A stretch of 64,000 nt of DNA, from positions 1 to 64,000 of the forward strand of contig NZ_DASRBQ010000016.1 of assembly GCF_035653575.1 (NCBI RefSeq). The letters are read 5' to 3'. How positions within the stretch are numbered: the stretch's first letter is position 1; each line of letters starts with the position of its first letter. Of this stretch, positions 62,058 through 64,000 are shown one piece after another. The notes under the pieces were generated by a model, which was not told the origin of the DNA, made no database searches, and saw only the letters and a program-made list of their open reading frames with translations. Position numbers and translations under genes: made by a program. The stretch is from Actinocrinis sp035653575. Lineage in GTDB: Bacteria; Actinomycetota; Actinomycetes; Streptomycetales; Catenulisporaceae.

Positions 62058-63224
62058 TCAGTCGGCCGCGAGCTCTTCGGCTTCTGGTTTCGCGACCAGG
62101 CCCGCATCACCGCGGGCCCGCGCTCCGGCCCACCCGGTCGTGGCCACCGTGATCAGCGCGGCGGCCAGGATCGCGCCGTCCTCCCCGGGCCGCAGCAGGC
62201 CCGCGCGTGAACCGATGGTGACCGCCGCCACGGGCACGCCGAGCTGGGCGGCGGCCAGGACGGCCAGCGCAACCGGTTGGCGCGCGAGCGCCGCGGCGCC
62301 GTGCGCGGCGAGCGTTCCCAGGGCGAGAGCCCCGGCCAGCGCGATCATCCGCGGGTGGGAGGCGAGCGCGCGCAGGTCGAGAGAAGCGCCGAGCCACACG
62401 AAGAACACCGGGCCGAGGAACCCGTCGGTGACCGCGAACAGCTGCCGGGCCAGCCGGTGCGGCTCTCCGCGCGCCGCGAGCGTGAGCCCGGCCGCGAACC
62501 CGGCCAGCATGACCGATACGCCGAGCCGCTGCGCCAGCCCGGCCAGCGCGAAGACGGTGATCAGCTGGACGCGCAGCTCGAGTCCGAAATGCCTGCGGCG
62601 GCTGAGCTTGCGCATCCGGGTCAGCAGCCCGCGATGCGCGGCCTCGCGCGTGACCAGAAGGAGGAGCACGCCGGCGCCGAGTACGGCCAGCACGCCGAGC
62701 GCCGCCTTCCCGGCGCGCTCCGGCTGCTCGGCGAGCGGCAGCAGCACGATGCAGGCGGTGTCGGCGACGGCGACGTGCACGATCGTGGCGAGCACCGGGG
62801 GCGCGTCGAGTTTCGCCTCGTCGATCACCGGCATGATCAGCGCCGCCGAGCTGGACGCGAACAGCACCGCGTACAGCAGCGCGTGCCCGGTGTCGAAGAG
62901 CGCTGCGACTCCGTAGCCCACGGCGACCGCGAGCGCGCCGGTGAGCAGGGCGAGCAGCACGCCGCGGCGCAGGGCCAGACGCAGCGCCGGGTCGCGCAGC
63001 GGCACGTGGCTGCCGGCCACCAGCATGATCAGGCCGAAGCCCGCGGAGGCGAGGAAGGCGAGCACCGGCTCGCCCGGGTCGATCCACCGCAGCCCGGTGC
63101 GCCCGGCCAGCACCCCGGCCGAGATCTCGCCGACCGCGACCGGGATCCCGGCCCGCTTCGGGGTGGCCAGCAGCGGTCCGGCCAGCCCGAGGGCAAGCAC
63201 CAGCGCCAACCCGGCCAGGCTCAC
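62058..63224 (-). CDS. CPA2-type cation:proton antiporter
   Basis: A 388-residue membrane protein. The chosen GTG start at 63224 gives SLAGLALVLALGLAGPLLAT at the N-terminus with a GGAGG about 10 bases upstream; other starts are possible. About twelve membrane segments: VGEISAGVLAGRTGL is the E-x-x-x-G motif of TM2-3, and later PRMIALAGALALGTL. The sequence matches KefB/GerN-like Na+/H+ or K+/H+ exchangers of CPA2 without C-terminal TrkA domains. It would serve pH or cation homeostasis. Divergent from the 6-phosphogluconate dehydrogenase gene, 259 bp apart. Confidence 0.85.
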   Translation of the reverse strand: MSLAGLALVLALGLAGPLLATPKRAGIPVAVGEISAGVLAGRTGLRWIDPGEPVLAFLASAGFGLIMLVAGSHVPLRDPALRLALRRGVLLALLTGALAVAVGYGVAALFDTGHALLYAVLFASSSAALIMPVIDEAKLDAPPVLATIVHVAVADTACIVLLPLAEQPERAGKAALGVLAVLGAGVLLLLVTREAAHRGLLTRMRKLSRRRHFGLELRVQLITVFALAGLAQRLGVSVMLAGFAAGLTLAARGEPHRLARQLFAVTDGFLGPVFFVWLGASLDLRALASHPRMIALAGALALGTLAAHGAAALARQPVALAVLAAAQLGVPVAAVTIGSRAGLLRPGEDGAILAAALITVATTGWAGARARGDAGLVAKPEAEELAAD

Positions 63225-63483
63225 CGCGCCGCCGCCTCCTTCGTGCCCTGCCACCAATGCACCGACCGCACCCACAGCTTCGGTGCGGTGGTGACATCGT
63301 GACAGGTAGCGGACGTCGTGCCGGTCAGGCCATCGACGCGAGTCGTCCCGGTCAGTCGAGCCGCACGATCGGGCCGGGCTAAAGCCCGTGTGCCGCGCGC
63401 GCCCGAGCGGGTAGGTGACGTCGAACCGGCCCGGCGCTCCAGCCGTATTCCCGGTCGACCGGCACAGACGAAGGAGGCGCACC
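63225..63483. promoter_or_regulatory. divergent promoter region, antiporter and gnd
   Basis: A 259-bp spacer. It includes a short inverted repeat CGGGCT-AA-AGCCCG at 63375-63388 and, just before ATG 63484, a clear ribosome binding site (AAGGAGG). No promoter elements can be fixed. Confidence 0.35.
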
Positions 63484-64000
63484 ATGGAGGCAACCGCGCA
63501 GATCGGCATCACCGGCTTGGCGGTGATGGGCCGGAATCTGGCTCGCAATTTCGCCCGTCATGGCTACACGGTCGCGGTGCACAACCGCACGCCGTCACGC
63601 ACCCGCGCACTCGTCGAGGAGTTCGGTCACGAGGGCACCTTCGTGCCGGCCGAGTCCGCCGAGGACTTCGTCGCGGCGCTGGAGCGGCCGCGGCGGCTGA
63701 TGATCATGGTGAAGGCCGGCGAGCCGACCGACGCCGTGATCGACGAGTTCGCCCCGCTGCTCGACGAGGGCGACATGATCATCGACGGCGGGAACGCGCA
63801 CTTCGCCGACACCCGCCGCCGCGAGGCCGCGCTGCGCGAGCGCGGGATCCACTTCGTGGGCACCGGGGTGTCCGGGGGCGAGGAGGGCGCCCTCAACGGC
63901 CCCTCGATCATGCCCGGCGGCTCGCGCGAGTCCTACGCCGTGCTCGGCCCGATGCTGGAGGAGATCAGCGCGAAGGTGGACGGCGAACCGTGCGCCACGC
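63484..64000 (+). CDS. gnd: 6-phosphogluconate dehydrogenase (partial, 5' end)
   Basis: The first 172 codons of an NADP-dependent 6-phosphogluconate dehydrogenase that runs off the right edge. It starts MEATAQIGITGLAVMGRNLA, with AAGGAGG 7 bases upstream. The Rossmann fingerprint is G-x-A-V-M-G-x-N-L, followed by HNRTPSRT, IIDGGNAHF and the diagnostic GVSGGEEGALNGPSIMPGG, containing substrate-binding residues of the pentose phosphate pathway enzyme. It decarboxylates 6-phosphogluconate to ribulose-5-phosphate. The C-terminal helical dimer domain is outside the window. Confidence 0.95.
   Translation, partial: MEATAQIGITGLAVMGRNLARNFARHGYTVAVHNRTPSRTRALVEEFGHEGTFVPAESAEDFVAALERPRRLMIMVKAGEPTDAVIDEFAPLLDEGDMIIDGGNAHFADTRRREAALRERGIHFVGTGVSGGEEGALNGPSIMPGGSRESYAVLGPMLEEISAKVDGEPCAT

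Noticed and set aside
1..64000. tRNA genes, rRNA genes, riboswitches and CRISPR arrays
   Set aside because: No T-loop/acceptor pair, no rRNA-like stretch and no regularly spaced short repeats were seen on reading both strands; a covariance-model scan would be decisive.

Overview
The window is chromosomal DNA from a high-GC Gram-positive actinobacterium. Codons strongly prefer G or C in third position, GTG starts are frequent, many genes overlap by 4 bp (ATGA or GTGA), and the families are typical of Streptomyces/Catenulispora-like soil actinomycetes: a PF04672 methyltransferase, a DUF222-HNH protein, secreted RICIN-linked glycosidases and HisKA_3 two-component kinases. There is no rRNA, no convincing tRNA and no CRISPR array, so a genus cannot be assigned.

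Region 1 (1-16863) is mainly a surface-glycan locus. After a truncated gene, a small GvpU-like orphan and a PIG-V-like membrane mannosyltransferase, a tightly coupled minus-strand operon (11517 to 2042) encodes two GT4 glycosyltransferases, a half-size GT-like protein, a Wzm/TagG permease, a Wzt/TagH ATPase, a further glycosyltransferase, a DegT aminotransferase, a Gfo/Idh/MocA oxidoreductase and a UDP-sugar dehydrogenase. A divergent UDP-GlcNAc 2-epimerase (11757-12830) completes four of the five enzymes of a WbpA/B/E/D/I-type 2,3-diamino-mannuronic acid pathway; no WbpD-like acetyltransferase is present. Two more GT4 enzymes and a membrane glycosyltransferase-like protein follow. The likely product is an ABC-exported cell-wall glycopolymer rich in amino-uronic acid.

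Region 2 (16971-21860): a small membrane protein is followed one base after its stop by an unusual element, a DUF222-HNH nuclease gene flanked by 169 and 176 bp inverted repeats (17689-19431). Beyond it lie a Tat-exported DmfA2-like protein and a lipoprotein.

Region 3 (22043-39313) is mixed. It holds a chimeric secreted protease (subtilase-type accessory regions with a C-terminal sedolisin domain), an HSL-type hydrolase, a monooxygenase remnant, an ABC-2 exporter (one permease carries a large extracellular jelly-roll-like insert) divergent from a NarL-type two-component system, a SufR-like Fe-S regulator, two small membrane proteins, a CDF metal transporter, a MarR regulator divergent from a TAP-like secreted protein that lacks its serine nucleophile, a RsbW-like ATPase and a membrane protein.

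Region 4 (39530-61917) is an island of secreted polysaccharide-active enzymes: GH35, GH3, GH28 with RICIN, a membrane-anchored CBM protein, GH79, GH18 with RICIN, a GH95-like enzyme and GH3 with PA14. Strong hairpin terminators separate several units. A methyltransferase and a coupled PAS-GGDEF-EAL protein sit in the middle. The set suits plant cell-wall or arabinogalactan/pectin and fungal-wall breakdown. The window ends with a CPA2-type antiporter and the start of a 6-phosphogluconate dehydrogenase gene.
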